DNA of 10,202 nt from an uncultured Ruminococcus sp. (GCA_947178195.1 CAMWXM010000089.1:1-10202); one strand, 5' to 3'; numbered from the stretch's first letter, positions 1-8,626 are shown. Translations and numbers: made by a program. Notes: generated from the sequence alone by a model not told the origin.

Positions 1-3000
1 TTTACTCAAAGAAGTTACTACCATGCGCATAACTTTGCTCCGAGCGGAGAGCATAAGGTCATTTTGAGCGGAGAAAAGATTCAGAAGGTGGATTTTGCAA
101 ATACACAATCATACTTTAATATACTCGAAATAACCAAAGATGTTAATAAAGGTTATGTATTCAGCAGAACTCCTTTGTGGAATGAGCTTATTGAGAGCAA
201 TGCTGACACAGAAGCACCCACCGCTCCTAAAAATCTGAAATTTGTGCGCTCTAACTCATCATCTATAGTAATGGCTTGGAATCCGTCTACCGATAACAAG
301 GAAGTTTATGAATATTACGTTTATCGTGACGGTGAGCTTATAGGCAGTACAAAAAAGACAGAGTATGTGGACAATGGGCTTAAGAGTCATTCTGCATATG
401 AATACTATGTTGTTGCCTGCGATACTTCGGGAAATCTGTCCGAATGGAGCAATATTCTTGAGGCAGAAACCGATGTTGACGCATTTGCTCCTACTCAGCC
501 TGCAAATCTGGCGGCAAAGGTTCAGTCAGAGGGGGTTATACGTCTTTCTTGGACAGCCTCTTCCGATAATGGAACTGTTGTTAAGTACAATGTTTACAGA
601 GATGGAACTCTTATTGGATCTTCTAACGGTACAGCTTTCACAGATTCTACAGCTTTCGGCGGGTATTATGAATACTATGTTGAGGCTGTTGATAATGAGG
701 GCAATGTTTCAAGAGCAAGCGCAAGTGTATTTATTGACAATCTTGCTCCCACAGCGCCTGTTTTGAAACTGAACTCTGTAACGGATGAATATATTTCCCT
801 TTCTTGGGAGAGCAGTGACAATGTAGGTGTTGAAAAATATGACCTCTACAGAAACGGCATTAAGGTAAGCACTCTTAATTCCGCTATGTATATTGATAAT
901 AACATAAAAATCGACACAAATTATACATATTATGTTAAAGCATATGACGCAGCGGGCAATATATCCGATAAGAGCAACGAAGTTGTGGTTTATACGGGAG
1001 AAGATGATGAAGCTCCTGTTATAGCTTCAATAGAGTATGCAGGCAAGCCGCTGCTTAAAAATACTGTAGTAGCAGTTTCGGCAGCCGATAACTGCGGCAT
1101 ATCGAAGATTTATATTAAATATTCTTACGATAAGGTCAACTGGACAGACTGCGGTATGGAAAATGCTTTCGGAAAGGCGAATGTTTCGGTAAAATTCGGA
1201 GTAGATACTTCGGAAATGCTTGATGGAACGGTATACCTTTGCGCATATGCGGAGGATATTAACGGAAATGTAAGCAAGATAGAAGATTCGCCTGTATACA
1301 GCTTTACTGTGGATAATACTGCCCCGAACGCTCCTGATGGTGTGATTTGTACCAGCGAGAACGATACTATTGAAGTGCAGTGGAATGCAGGCGGCAATGA
1401 TGTTTCCTATTTCAGAATTTACAGAAAAAAAGACGGTGAAGATTACTCGCTTATAAAGGATAATTACAGGTATATTAACTATTTTGAAAGTGATATTGAG
1501 CTTGGAATGGTTTATACCTATAAGATCACGGCTGTGGACGAAAATGGGAACGAGAGTGATTTCTCTGATGAAGTGACAGGATGTATTTCAGAGGATAAGA
1601 CAAAACCGCAGGTGTTCAGCGTTTCTCCGGTAAACGGCAGTAAGATAGGTGAAAATCCCGAAATAAGCATTTCTTGCTATGATAATTTCAGGCTTAAGGA
1701 AGTTACTGTTCAGGGCAAGGCGCTGAATGCTGACGAATGGTCTGACTTGTATTGTAAGGAAATCGACACCTATGCAGAGGTTATATCATTTGAACTTGAC
1801 ACTTCCGAAATAGAAACGGGTGACTATCAAATCAAGGTTTCACTGACAGATTCTGCTCTTAATAAGAGTGACGACTATATTGTAACATACGATTATAGGG
1901 AATGTACACTTTCTGCTCCTGTTCTTTCGGCAGAGGGTGCAGGTTGGTCTGTAAATCTTGAATGGACCATGGAAAATGCAGATGAAATTGCGGGATATTA
2001 TGTTTATCGCAGAAGTTCATCGACAGCTAAGTATAGTGTCATAGGTTCGACAACAAAAAATTCCGTAATAGATCATGATGTTACGGCGGGACAAAAGTAT
2101 TATTACTATATTGAAGCTGTAGATATCAGAGGAAATAAGGTCAAGGGAGAGGCTGTTTCTGCTGTACCTACAAGTGAGGATAATGTGGCTCCGACTGCTT
2201 ATGCAGGAGAGGGATTATTCGGAATTGTGGGTAAATCTGTAAGCTTTGACGGAACAGGTTCATATGACAATCATTATGTTGCTTCGTATAAGTGGGATTT
2301 TGGCGATGGAGCTACATCAAATGAAGCAAAACCCCAGCATACCTACAGTGAGGAAGGCACATATAAGGTTTCTCTCACTGTTTATGACAGTGCAGGAAAT
2401 TCCGACACTGTTGAAACTGACATTACAATTTACAATAAGGATTATCAAGCTGTAAGAATAAGAGTAAGCAATTCAAGCGGCATTGCTCTTTCCGGTGCGA
2501 GAGTATACTGTGAGCTTGCAGGAGGTAAGATTGACGCCAATACTGATTCTACAGGCTGCTATGATTTCATTGCTAAGGAAGGCAGCTATGATGTTTATTT
2601 CTATACTAACGGATATTTACCTAAAATGGAAACAATTAAAGTTACCGGAGAGGCAGCATCTGTTAATGTTGTATTAGATGTCGGTGAGGTGGTAGTGGGT
2701 GATCTTACTACAAGACCCCTTGAGCTTAAAGAAATTCTTGCTCTCGGAATTGATCCGAAAGCCCCGGAAAACCGAAATGTTTGTGAATATACTGTAAATT
2801 TGTCATATGATAAGGAACATAAAACACTTCGGCTTGTTACAAATGCCAATGGTGACATTATCAAAGTAAATGAAACCTTTAATGAAAAGTGGACAGTAGT
2901 TGCAAAAACTATTACCAATAAGACAAATAGCAATAATAACAATAATTCTATAGCACTGTTCTCAATTCATACTGACGTTTCCTGGCTTGCAGAGTTTTTC

Positions 3001-3666
3001 AATGTGGAACTGACTGTAATAAATAATGCAGACGATGATTTTACTTTAGAAAATTGCACTGCTAATTTGACTATACCGTCAGGCTTATCACTTGCAAAGA
3101 CGGAACGGGGCGAATCATCATATGTGAAAATGAATACGATTGTTGGCGGTAAGCGCCAAACAACATCATGGATATTAAGAGGAGATCGAAAGGGCGAGTA
3201 TTACCTAACTGCGGAGTTTAACTGTGTTCTTACACCATTCATGGAGGGGATTTCTATCGAATTTAAAAACGAAGAACCTCTTGTAGTATATGGTGATGAT
3301 GCATTAGAACTTAAAGTAGACTACAGCGATTTTGATCCGTATTCAGACTATTGGACTGCAAAATTCACATTGACAAATGTTTCAGACAAGCCAATATATG
3401 ACGTAAATATTAATTATAAGGCATACAGAGAATTTGATGATATTAACATTTCGTATATGTTTATTGAGTATCCGAGCGAACTTAAAATATATCTTCCGTG
3501 GACGCCCCTTAATGAGCCGGATGAAAGAAATTCGGAGGAATATCTTCCTGCGCTTCGTGATGTTGATATAGAAGAGATTGATAAGAAAACACTTAAACCC
3601 GGCGAATGTATTGTCGGAGAATACAGTGTATCAAACTTTCAGCACCATATAGATGATGATTTTTAA
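1..3666 (+). CDS. Giant exported FN3/Ig-like/PKD repeat protein, 3' part (start outside window)
   Basis: The frame is open from base 1, so the TTG at 64 is an internal Leu codon and the gene is truncated by the window edge. About 1221 residues are visible. Domains in order: tail of an upstream beta domain (1-207); FN3 (208-471, 475-738, 742-1008), each with APTxP linkers and the YxVYRDG...YYV.A.D..GN pattern; Ig-like (1009-1317); FN3 (1318-1587); Ig-like (1597-1902); FN3 (1906-2175); PKD with WDFGDG at 2293-2310 (2182-2436); carboxypeptidase-regulatory-like beta domain (2446-2682). After these come an Asn-rich linker (2926-2949) and two further beta-sandwich-like segments up to the stop. A 16-base exact repeat (397-412 and 667-682) lies 270 bases apart, one FN3 period. 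No enzyme motif, sortase signal or membrane anchor is visible in this part. It is probably an extracellular adhesin or scaffold. Its position 85 bases before the toxin-like gene suggests one operon. The domain calls are firm; the role is inferred. Confidence 0.85.
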   Translation, partial: FTQRSYYHAHNFAPSGEHKVILSGEKIQKVDFANTQSYFNILEITKDVNKGYVFSRTPLWNELIESNADTEAPTAPKNLKFVRSNSSSIVMAWNPSTDNKEVYEYYVYRDGELIGSTKKTEYVDNGLKSHSAYEYYVVACDTSGNLSEWSNILEAETDVDAFAPTQPANLAAKVQSEGVIRLSWTASSDNGTVVKYNVYRDGTLIGSSNGTAFTDSTAFGGYYEYYVEAVDNEGNVSRASASVFIDNLAPTAPVLKLNSVTDEYISLSWESSDNVGVEKYDLYRNGIKVSTLNSAMYIDNNIKIDTNYTYYVKAYDAAGNISDKSNEVVVYTGEDDEAPVIASIEYAGKPLLKNTVVAVSAADNCGISKIYIKYSYDKVNWTDCGMENAFGKANVSVKFGVDTSEMLDGTVYLCAYAEDINGNVSKIEDSPVYSFTVDNTAPNAPDGVICTSENDTIEVQWNAGGNDVSYFRIYRKKDGEDYSLIKDNYRYINYFESDIELGMVYTYKITAVDENGNESDFSDEVTGCISEDKTKPQVFSVSPVNGSKIGENPEISISCYDNFRLKEVTVQGKALNADEWSDLYCKEIDTYAEVISFELDTSEIETGDYQIKVSLTDSALNKSDDYIVTYDYRECTLSAPVLSAEGAGWSVNLEWTMENADEIAGYYVYRRSSSTAKYSVIGSTTKNSVIDHDVTAGQKYYYYIEAVDIRGNKVKGEAVSAVPTSEDNVAPTAYAGEGLFGIVGKSVSFDGTGSYDNHYVASYKWDFGDGATSNEAKPQHTYSEEGTYKVSLTVYDSAGNSDTVETDITIYNKDYQAVRIRVSNSSGIALSGARVYCELAGGKIDANTDSTGCYDFIAKEGSYDVYFYTNGYLPKMETIKVTGEAASVNVVLDVGEVVVGDLTTRPLELKEILALGIDPKAPENRNVCEYTVNLSYDKEHKTLRLVTNANGDIIKVNETFNEKWTVVAKTITNKTNSNNNNNSIALFSIHTDVSWLAEFFNVELTVINNADDDFTLENCTANLTIPSGLSLAKTERGESSYVKMNTIVGGKRQTTSWILRGDRKGEYYLTAEFNCVLTPFMEGISIEFKNEEPLVVYGDDALELKVDYSDFDPYSDYWTAKFTLTNVSDKPIYDVNINYKAYREFDDINISYMFIEYPSELKIYLPWTPLNEPDERNSEEYLPALRDVDIEEIDKKTLKPGECIVGEYSVSNFQHHIDDDF

Positions 3667-3674
3667 GAAAACAA

Positions 3675-3700
3675 TAACTTATAAGAGGGTTTAACTTATA
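3675..3700. repeat. 9-bp direct repeat TAACTTATA, 17-base period
   Basis: TAACTTATA occurs at 3675-3683 and again at 3692-3700, just after the stop of the giant FN3 gene. The first copy overlaps the palindrome CTTATAAG (3678-3685). Two identical sites about 1.6 helical turns apart could be a regulator binding site, but AT-rich chance repetition is also possible and no promoter boxes are clear here. Confidence 0.4.
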
Positions 3701-3730
3701 CGCCGCAGTTTGCAAAGCGGACTGCGGCGT
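3700..3730 (+). promoter_or_regulatory. GC-rich intergenic hairpin (weak terminator or attenuator)
   Basis: The arms ACGCCGCAGT (3700-3709) and ACTGCGGCGT (3721-3730) are perfectly complementary over 10 bp, with an 11-base loop. Only a short TTTC follows, so full termination is doubtful. Its place between two plus-strand genes, 6 bases before the Shine-Dalgarno of the toxin-like gene, fits partial termination, mRNA processing or protection of the 3' end of the upstream message. Confidence 0.55.
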
Positions 3731-3736
3731 TTCAAT

Positions 3737-3742
3737 AGGAGG
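3737..3742 (+). promoter_or_regulatory. Shine-Dalgarno AGGAGG that decides the toxin gene start
   Basis: A consensus AGGAGG lies 9 bases before the ATG at 3752. It makes that ATG the start and rules out the in-frame TTG at 3710, which sits inside the hairpin and would add 14 basic residues ahead of a complete signal peptide. Confidence 0.85.
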
Positions 3743-3751
3743 AAAATTACT

Positions 3752-6700
3752 ATGAAGCATAGAATAATAGCGGGAATAACCTCTGTACTACTGTCTGCAA
3801 ATATAATAACAGCACTTCCTGAGAATGCGTTTGCAATAGGAGCAGACGACAGTAAAGTATATGAAAAAGACGGTTATACCGTTACATATAGAATCGGCAG
3901 CGAATGGGATAACAACCGCAGCGTTGATGTTGTGATAGAAAACACGGGCAGCGAGCCTATTCTTAACTGGGCGCTGAAATATGACGCAGGCGGTGAACTG
4001 TACAATCTTTGGAACTCTTCCGTTTACGACCGTGGTGAAAACTATACAATCATCAAAAACAGCGGATATAACTATGAGATTGAAGCGGGAAAGTCAGTAA
4101 ATTTCGGATATATTGTTACGGGCGCTGAAACACTTATTCCCGATGATATAGAGCTTTGCAGCAGGAGAATAGACGTTAAGTCGGGTTATGATGTCGAGCT
4201 TAATGTAACAAGTAACTGGTATACAGGATTTAATGCCGATATATCCATTACAAATACTTCAGATGAACCTATAGAGGCATGGACATTATCTTTTGACGGG
4301 AATTTTGATATCACAAATATATGGAACGCCAAGCTTCTGTCAGCTGAGGACAGGAGTTATGAAACAGCCAATCAGCTGTGGACAACCCCTATTAAGGTTG
4401 GTGAAACGGCAACATTCGGCATATCTGCCGATAAGTCCGCAACCGATAATATTTCGGCGGAAAACTTTAACCTTACTGCTGTAATTATCAATGAAAGCTC
4501 TCTTGAAAAAGAACCGGAAATATCCTACCCTGATTATCCTTATGAGAACATAGATTATGAACTTGACAGCGATAATGACGGTCTGCCCGATTATTACGAG
4601 GATATAATCGGCACAAATAAGAACAGCAGTGATACAGACGGAGACGGTCTTACAGACAGTGAAGAATTTTACTATTTGGGTACAGACCCTACCAAAGCAG
4701 ACAGTGATGGAAACGGGATAAATGACGGAGCAGAGGACTTTGACAATGACGGGCTTACCAATGCCGAGGAAATTAAACTCGGCACAAATCCTAATGCGGC
4801 AGATACCGATAATGACGGTTTGACCGACAGTGCGGAAATAAATACATACGGAACAGATCCCTTGAAATACGATACCGATGGAGACGGTATTTCTGACGGT
4901 GATGAAGTAGCTCTCGGTCTTGACCCGAAAAACGGCTCAACTGACGGTACTTCGGATAGCGAACGTACATTTGCGCAGACTTTGGACAAGGATTCAGAAA
5001 CTTTTTCACCGATAAACGACAACGAGGAAAATCCCTTTGACGTATCACTTGAAATAAAGGCGGCAGGCGTTGCCGAAAATAATCTTGTGACCCGTGAGAG
5101 CATATACACCAATGTTATTCAAAGCAGTGCTGTAATAGGCGTTGCTCCCGAATTTGTTTACACGGACGGGCTTTCTGTAGAGGAAGTTACCGTAAAATTT
5201 GAGCTTGAAAATAGTGCAGTAAATAACACGCTTGACATATATTCCGATGAAAGCGATGAATTTAAAGGGATAAAGCGCCTTAATATCTTCATGTTCTTTG
5301 AAGATATTAATATGCTGCTGCCCGTCGAAACATTTCATGACACAGAAAATAACATTGTCTACACCCAAACCGACAGGGTAGGTACATACTGCCTTGTTGA
5401 TATGGAGATATTTCTTGATAATCTGAGTTCTCAGCTTGGTCAAACGGCAGAGGTTGAGGACAGCGAAGCTATGTCCAATTCCGACACCAATACATACAAG
5501 GTGCGTCAGCTGCCTGCAAAATCTAAAGATACCAAAGACAAAGATGATTTTGACGTTGTTTTTCTTATTGATTTCCGCAGTGTTCTGACGAACGAGAATT
5601 ATGCACTTATACAAAAAAATATAACTGAAACAGCGACAGATGTATTTATGCGTTCTCCTAATGCAAAGATAAAATTTGTTGAAATGATGCCTATCAATAA
5701 TAAAGGCGTTGCATACAAATCAATAAACAGACTGGCAATAGGGGACTATTCAGATTCTCTCAGCAAGTGCTTTTATAACATTGATGAAGTACAGAAGGTT
5801 TTAGAATATATTACCAACGATACTACAGCTTCCGGAAAAAAATCGTGCAATATTTCCGGAGCGGTAAGCTATGTTTATGATTTGTGCTATGGTAGGGATA
5901 CCTATGTGTTCTGCTTTGCGCAGAATGACGGATTGTTTTATGAGTCAAAAAATGGCAGTGCATATTCATGGCTTGACAAAATAAAAAAGAGCACAAAGCC
6001 CATAAATATCAGTGTATTTTTTGATGAAAACCCGAACAAGCAATACGGTTATGCCCTCGATATGGCAAATGAAACCAATGGAATGATCTGCACCTCTTTT
6101 GACAAGTCTTCCGAATTAATGCTGTCGCATATCTATGGGGATACAGAGATAAAAAATTCCTATAGGGCGATCGTTGCCACGGGATATAGGAGAGTTACGC
6201 TTAATCAGAGTTTGCAGGAAAACTATGACAGATACGTTCAGGCTCCTATGGCAAATTATCCGTATCAGTCCGCATGGGATACGGATAACGACCATGTAAT
6301 GGATCATGAAGAAATTATGTTCCAGAGCAAGGATCAACATGGTATTGTTAAAAATACTGTCAAAGTTGATGAAGACGGAAATGTCGATCTTTATACATTC
6401 GGCGAGATAACAAACTCTCTGAATAATATGATCGGAAATATTAATGAAAGATTATTTTATGTTGAAAAGGGCCTTGTAAGATACAAGGCAACTACGGCTG
6501 AAACATATCCTAATGAGGTTGCCTCATTAATGAATACAAAAGTTCTGCCTATATGGTCTGATCCGAATCTTGGCGACAGCGATTCGGATGATATTCCTGA
6601 TAGGCTGGACGGGGATTCTCTCGTTGATGATAAATTTCCTATTATTTATAAAGATCTGATCAACTCATCAATAGTAGATTATTCTGATATTACTATGCCG

Positions 6701-8410
6701 TATTTAAACTGCTATGTATGCAGTGCGTCACTTGAACGTATTGCAAGATATGTAGACACAGCTTCTTTAAGTGGCTTTGACAAGTTAGGAAATTACGGCA
6801 TATCAAGTGAGACATTGGCTTGTCTTAACGACTACTATATGTTTGCCTACGGCGAAGAAGAAGACGCAGATTATTATGTTTGTCAATGGGCAGATTATAA
6901 TTTCCTTAAGCAGCGAAAGGTTATCCGTCAGGCAAAAGAGGTCAGAAAGTATACAGGCGTCAATTTTGACGAGATCAGCGAAGAGTATGCGTCATATGAC
7001 TTTTGGTGTGTCTGTGCAAAAAATTCGCAGAAATGGCTTGATAGTGTTAATGAGGCCGATGAAAAAAATCTTGAGTTTATTGATAAGGTTATTGATAATA
7101 ACCCTACAGCTATTGCATTCATAATTGAATTTACCCCTACAGATGCCGATGATGAAGTGCTGACATCGTACAATAATGTGGTCAAGGGCGTGTGCCACGG
7201 TCTATACAGCGAAACCGATATTGTTACTAAGGTTCCTGCTGTTGCGTTGACTGTTCCTAAATCCGTTATAGAAAACGACTATATTTTCAGGAAGAACTTC
7301 AAGGAAACTTACGGCATAGATTTGCCTAAGTATATCACAGTAATTAAAAGCGCTTTTGACTATTTGGTAGATGACTTATTCATGCAGTTAGATGATATTG
7401 ACACAAATCTGCTGTCAGAAGATAGTGCTACGCGCGAACAGTATATCGGAGAATTGCTGGGCAATGTTATTTTTGATATGGCCTCAGTCGAGCTCTCATC
7501 AGAGATAGCAAGACAGCAGCAAAGCAAAACGCCCGATAATGCCAAAATAGCCAAGCTTGAAAATGAACTGGACGGTATGCACAGCAAACGTGAGTTTGAA
7601 AAAGGTGACGGATCATTCAGTATCACTCTTTCAAAAGCAAGTGCTGAGGCATATCCAAGAGTAAGAAAAAAACTTGGTAGTCTGCTTGACGAATTGCTTT
7701 CTGAATTTGGTGAGCATGCTGATGAAATTATTGACTATGCTGATAAAAATGAAGATGATTTTAAATATATTACGAAAAATCATATTCCAATATTTCTTGC
7801 AACTTTAGTAACAAATCCGCAGTATCTTGATAATAAAAAAGAATTGTTAGATAAATTTGCGGGTTACCATAAGCAAGAGCCGTTCAAAGCTGAGCCAAAT
7901 GCTTATGACTTGCGAGTAGCACAGTATGGGCTTGCCAAGGTTTATGAGAAATATACAAGGGTAACAGATACAAATGATATATATCAAGCGTTGGAAGATG
8001 AATTACTTGAGGCCGGCGTGTATACTCCGCCGTATAGATTTGCGCGGCATCATATCATTCCATTTGCAGACGGTAACTGTCCAAAGGCTTCTAAAATGCT
8101 TAAGCAATATGGCATTGATAAGAATTCAGCAGCTAATGCTGTGTTTTTACCCAAAGAACCACTTCCAAATGATCCTGAAAAAAACCATGAAACACTTCAT
8201 TCTGGAAACCATATAAACAAGTACTATAAAACGATTGAAAAAGAATTTGAGGATTTAGAAATAAAAATTAATTCAAAAAACTGGGAATCGGAGGAAATAA
8301 AAACGCAGGAAGGGCGTAAAATGATATGTGCTAAGATACATGAAATACGCTTGAAGCTCTTGCGCAATGAAATCTCATTGAACCACGAATATGATAAAAA
8401 TAGCAACTAA
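3752..8410 (+). CDS. Secreted polymorphic toxin: CBM2-like x2, Ca-binding repeats, vWA-like, C-terminal AHH nuclease
   Basis: 1552 residues from the ATG at 3752. Signal peptide 1-28: basic MKHR, hydrophobic core, likely cleavage AFA|IG. Two CBM2-like domains (about 40-140 and 146-248) share tryptophan spacing (W52/W73/W87; W156/W177/W191) and the NxWN signature. Six DxDxDG-type calcium repeats fill 272-390. A vWA-like domain (about 599-805) begins DVVFLIDFRS, so its DxSxS metal motif is lost. More acidic DxDxD sites lie at 843-851 and 942-950. Residues about 960-1420 are unrecognised. The tip (about 1422-1552) matches the AHH family of HNH/EndoVII nucleases: ARHHIIP with H1433/H1434, GID..SA.NAV.LP (1454-1467), then H1479 and HSGNH (H1483, H1487). 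In this family the tip cuts nucleic acid; the other modules attach and deliver. The last ~700 bases are AT-richer, typical of exchangeable toxin cassettes. A likely immunity gene follows. Exact target and delivery route are unknown. Confidence 0.82.
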   Translation: MKHRIIAGITSVLLSANIITALPENAFAIGADDSKVYEKDGYTVTYRIGSEWDNNRSVDVVIENTGSEPILNWALKYDAGGELYNLWNSSVYDRGENYTIIKNSGYNYEIEAGKSVNFGYIVTGAETLIPDDIELCSRRIDVKSGYDVELNVTSNWYTGFNADISITNTSDEPIEAWTLSFDGNFDITNIWNAKLLSAEDRSYETANQLWTTPIKVGETATFGISADKSATDNISAENFNLTAVIINESSLEKEPEISYPDYPYENIDYELDSDNDGLPDYYEDIIGTNKNSSDTDGDGLTDSEEFYYLGTDPTKADSDGNGINDGAEDFDNDGLTNAEEIKLGTNPNAADTDNDGLTDSAEINTYGTDPLKYDTDGDGISDGDEVALGLDPKNGSTDGTSDSERTFAQTLDKDSETFSPINDNEENPFDVSLEIKAAGVAENNLVTRESIYTNVIQSSAVIGVAPEFVYTDGLSVEEVTVKFELENSAVNNTLDIYSDESDEFKGIKRLNIFMFFEDINMLLPVETFHDTENNIVYTQTDRVGTYCLVDMEIFLDNLSSQLGQTAEVEDSEAMSNSDTNTYKVRQLPAKSKDTKDKDDFDVVFLIDFRSVLTNENYALIQKNITETATDVFMRSPNAKIKFVEMMPINNKGVAYKSINRLAIGDYSDSLSKCFYNIDEVQKVLEYITNDTTASGKKSCNISGAVSYVYDLCYGRDTYVFCFAQNDGLFYESKNGSAYSWLDKIKKSTKPINISVFFDENPNKQYGYALDMANETNGMICTSFDKSSELMLSHIYGDTEIKNSYRAIVATGYRRVTLNQSLQENYDRYVQAPMANYPYQSAWDTDNDHVMDHEEIMFQSKDQHGIVKNTVKVDEDGNVDLYTFGEITNSLNNMIGNINERLFYVEKGLVRYKATTAETYPNEVASLMNTKVLPIWSDPNLGDSDSDDIPDRLDGDSLVDDKFPIIYKDLINSSIVDYSDITMPYLNCYVCSASLERIARYVDTASLSGFDKLGNYGISSETLACLNDYYMFAYGEEEDADYYVCQWADYNFLKQRKVIRQAKEVRKYTGVNFDEISEEYASYDFWCVCAKNSQKWLDSVNEADEKNLEFIDKVIDNNPTAIAFIIEFTPTDADDEVLTSYNNVVKGVCHGLYSETDIVTKVPAVALTVPKSVIENDYIFRKNFKETYGIDLPKYITVIKSAFDYLVDDLFMQLDDIDTNLLSEDSATREQYIGELLGNVIFDMASVELSSEIARQQQSKTPDNAKIAKLENELDGMHSKREFEKGDGSFSITLSKASAEAYPRVRKKLGSLLDELLSEFGEHADEIIDYADKNEDDFKYITKNHIPIFLATLVTNPQYLDNKKELLDKFAGYHKQEPFKAEPNAYDLRVAQYGLAKVYEKYTRVTDTNDIYQALEDELLEAGVYTPPYRFARHHIIPFADGNCPKASKMLKQYGIDKNSAANAVFLPKEPLPNDPEKNHETLHSGNHINKYYKTIEKEFEDLEIKINSKNWESEEIKTQEGRKMICAKIHEIRLKLLRNEISLNHEYDKNSN
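4562..4927 (+). repeat. Six tandem calcium-binding (thrombospondin type 3-like) repeats in the toxin gene
   Basis: The encoded segment, residues 271-392, repeats D-x-D-x-[DN]-G-[LI]-x-[DN]-x-x-E with cores starting at D272, D294, D317, D329, D351 and D374. Most are followed by GT(D/N)P, the usual link of bacterial TSP3-like arrays. Such arrays bind calcium and stiffen extracellular proteins, so this is probably a rigid spacer between the binding domains and the rest of the protein. Confidence 0.85.
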
Positions 8411-8438
8411 ACGATTTAAGACAACACCACAAAAACAC

Positions 8439-8467
8439 TTGAATACATTTAAAAAATATGATATAAT
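8439..8467 (+). promoter_or_regulatory. Sigma-70/SigA-type promoter for the immunity-like gene
   Basis: TTGAAT (8439-8444, four of six matches to TTGACA) and a perfect TATAAT (8462-8467) are separated by the optimal 17 bases, in AT-rich DNA 29 bases after the toxin stop. Transcription would start near 8474 and give a leader of about 185 bases. No clear terminator separates it from the toxin gene, so read-through from upstream is also possible. Confidence 0.75.
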
Positions 8468-8480
8468 AAAACATAAGGTA

Positions 8481-8567
8481 ACCTCTAAAAACCTCACTTT
8501 TAAAACAAGCGGTGACGAATTATAGCTATTTATAAGGGATGATTTTAAATAAAGGGTTTTTAGAGGT
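8481..8567. repeat. 13-bp inverted repeat in the leader (RNA hairpin or MITE-like element)
   Basis: ACCTCTAAAAACC (8481-8493) and GGTTTTTAGAGGT (8555-8567) are exact reverse complements around 61 bases, giving an 87-base unit just after the predicted transcription start. An alternative pairing, GTGAC (8512-8516) with GTCAC (8566-8570), would compete with the end of the long stem. It could be a regulatory leader structure or a short non-autonomous transposable element with terminal inverted repeats. I see no convincing target-site duplication, so the choice is open. Confidence 0.6.
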
Positions 8568-8590
8568 CACAAAAATAAGCAAATAAGTCT

Positions 8591-8626
8591 GTCTGTTCAG
8601 TGTAACAAGCTGTTACAAGTGCGGAC
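8591..8626 (+). promoter_or_regulatory. Small leader hairpin before the immunity-like gene
   Basis: TGTAAC (8601-8606) pairs with GTTACA (8612-8617) around a 5-base loop. The flanking GTCTG (8591-8595) can pair with CGGAC (8622-8626), with one G-U pair. An A-rich tract, not a T-tract, follows, so it is not a terminator. It ends 16 bases before the Shine-Dalgarno and may help shape the 5' leader. It is a short structure that could be chance. Confidence 0.35.

Noticed and set aside
64..66. TTG as the start of the giant FN3 gene
   Set aside because: The frame is open to base 1, the residues before it look like part of a beta domain, and there is no Shine-Dalgarno; the gene starts upstream of the window.
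208..1008. Possible DNA-level tandem repeat or CRISPR-like periodicity
   Set aside because: The roughly 270-base period comes from successive FN3 domains that are diverged at DNA level; only short words such as the 16-mer at 397 and 667 are exact.
3710..3751. TTG at 3710 as the start of the toxin gene
   Set aside because: It lies in the loop of a hairpin, has no ribosome binding site, and would put 14 residues ahead of a typical signal peptide; ATG 3752 has AGGAGG at good spacing.
4672..5614. Antisense open frames opposite the calcium repeats and the following domain
   Set aside because: They mirror the repetitive Asp/Gly codons of the sense gene, have no ribosome binding sites and no recognisable domains.
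8540..8587. 15-codon ORF in the leader of the immunity-like gene (possible leader peptide)
   Set aside because: The purine-rich AAGGG touches the ATG with no spacing, and the codons overlap the inverted repeat arm; no attenuator layout is evident.
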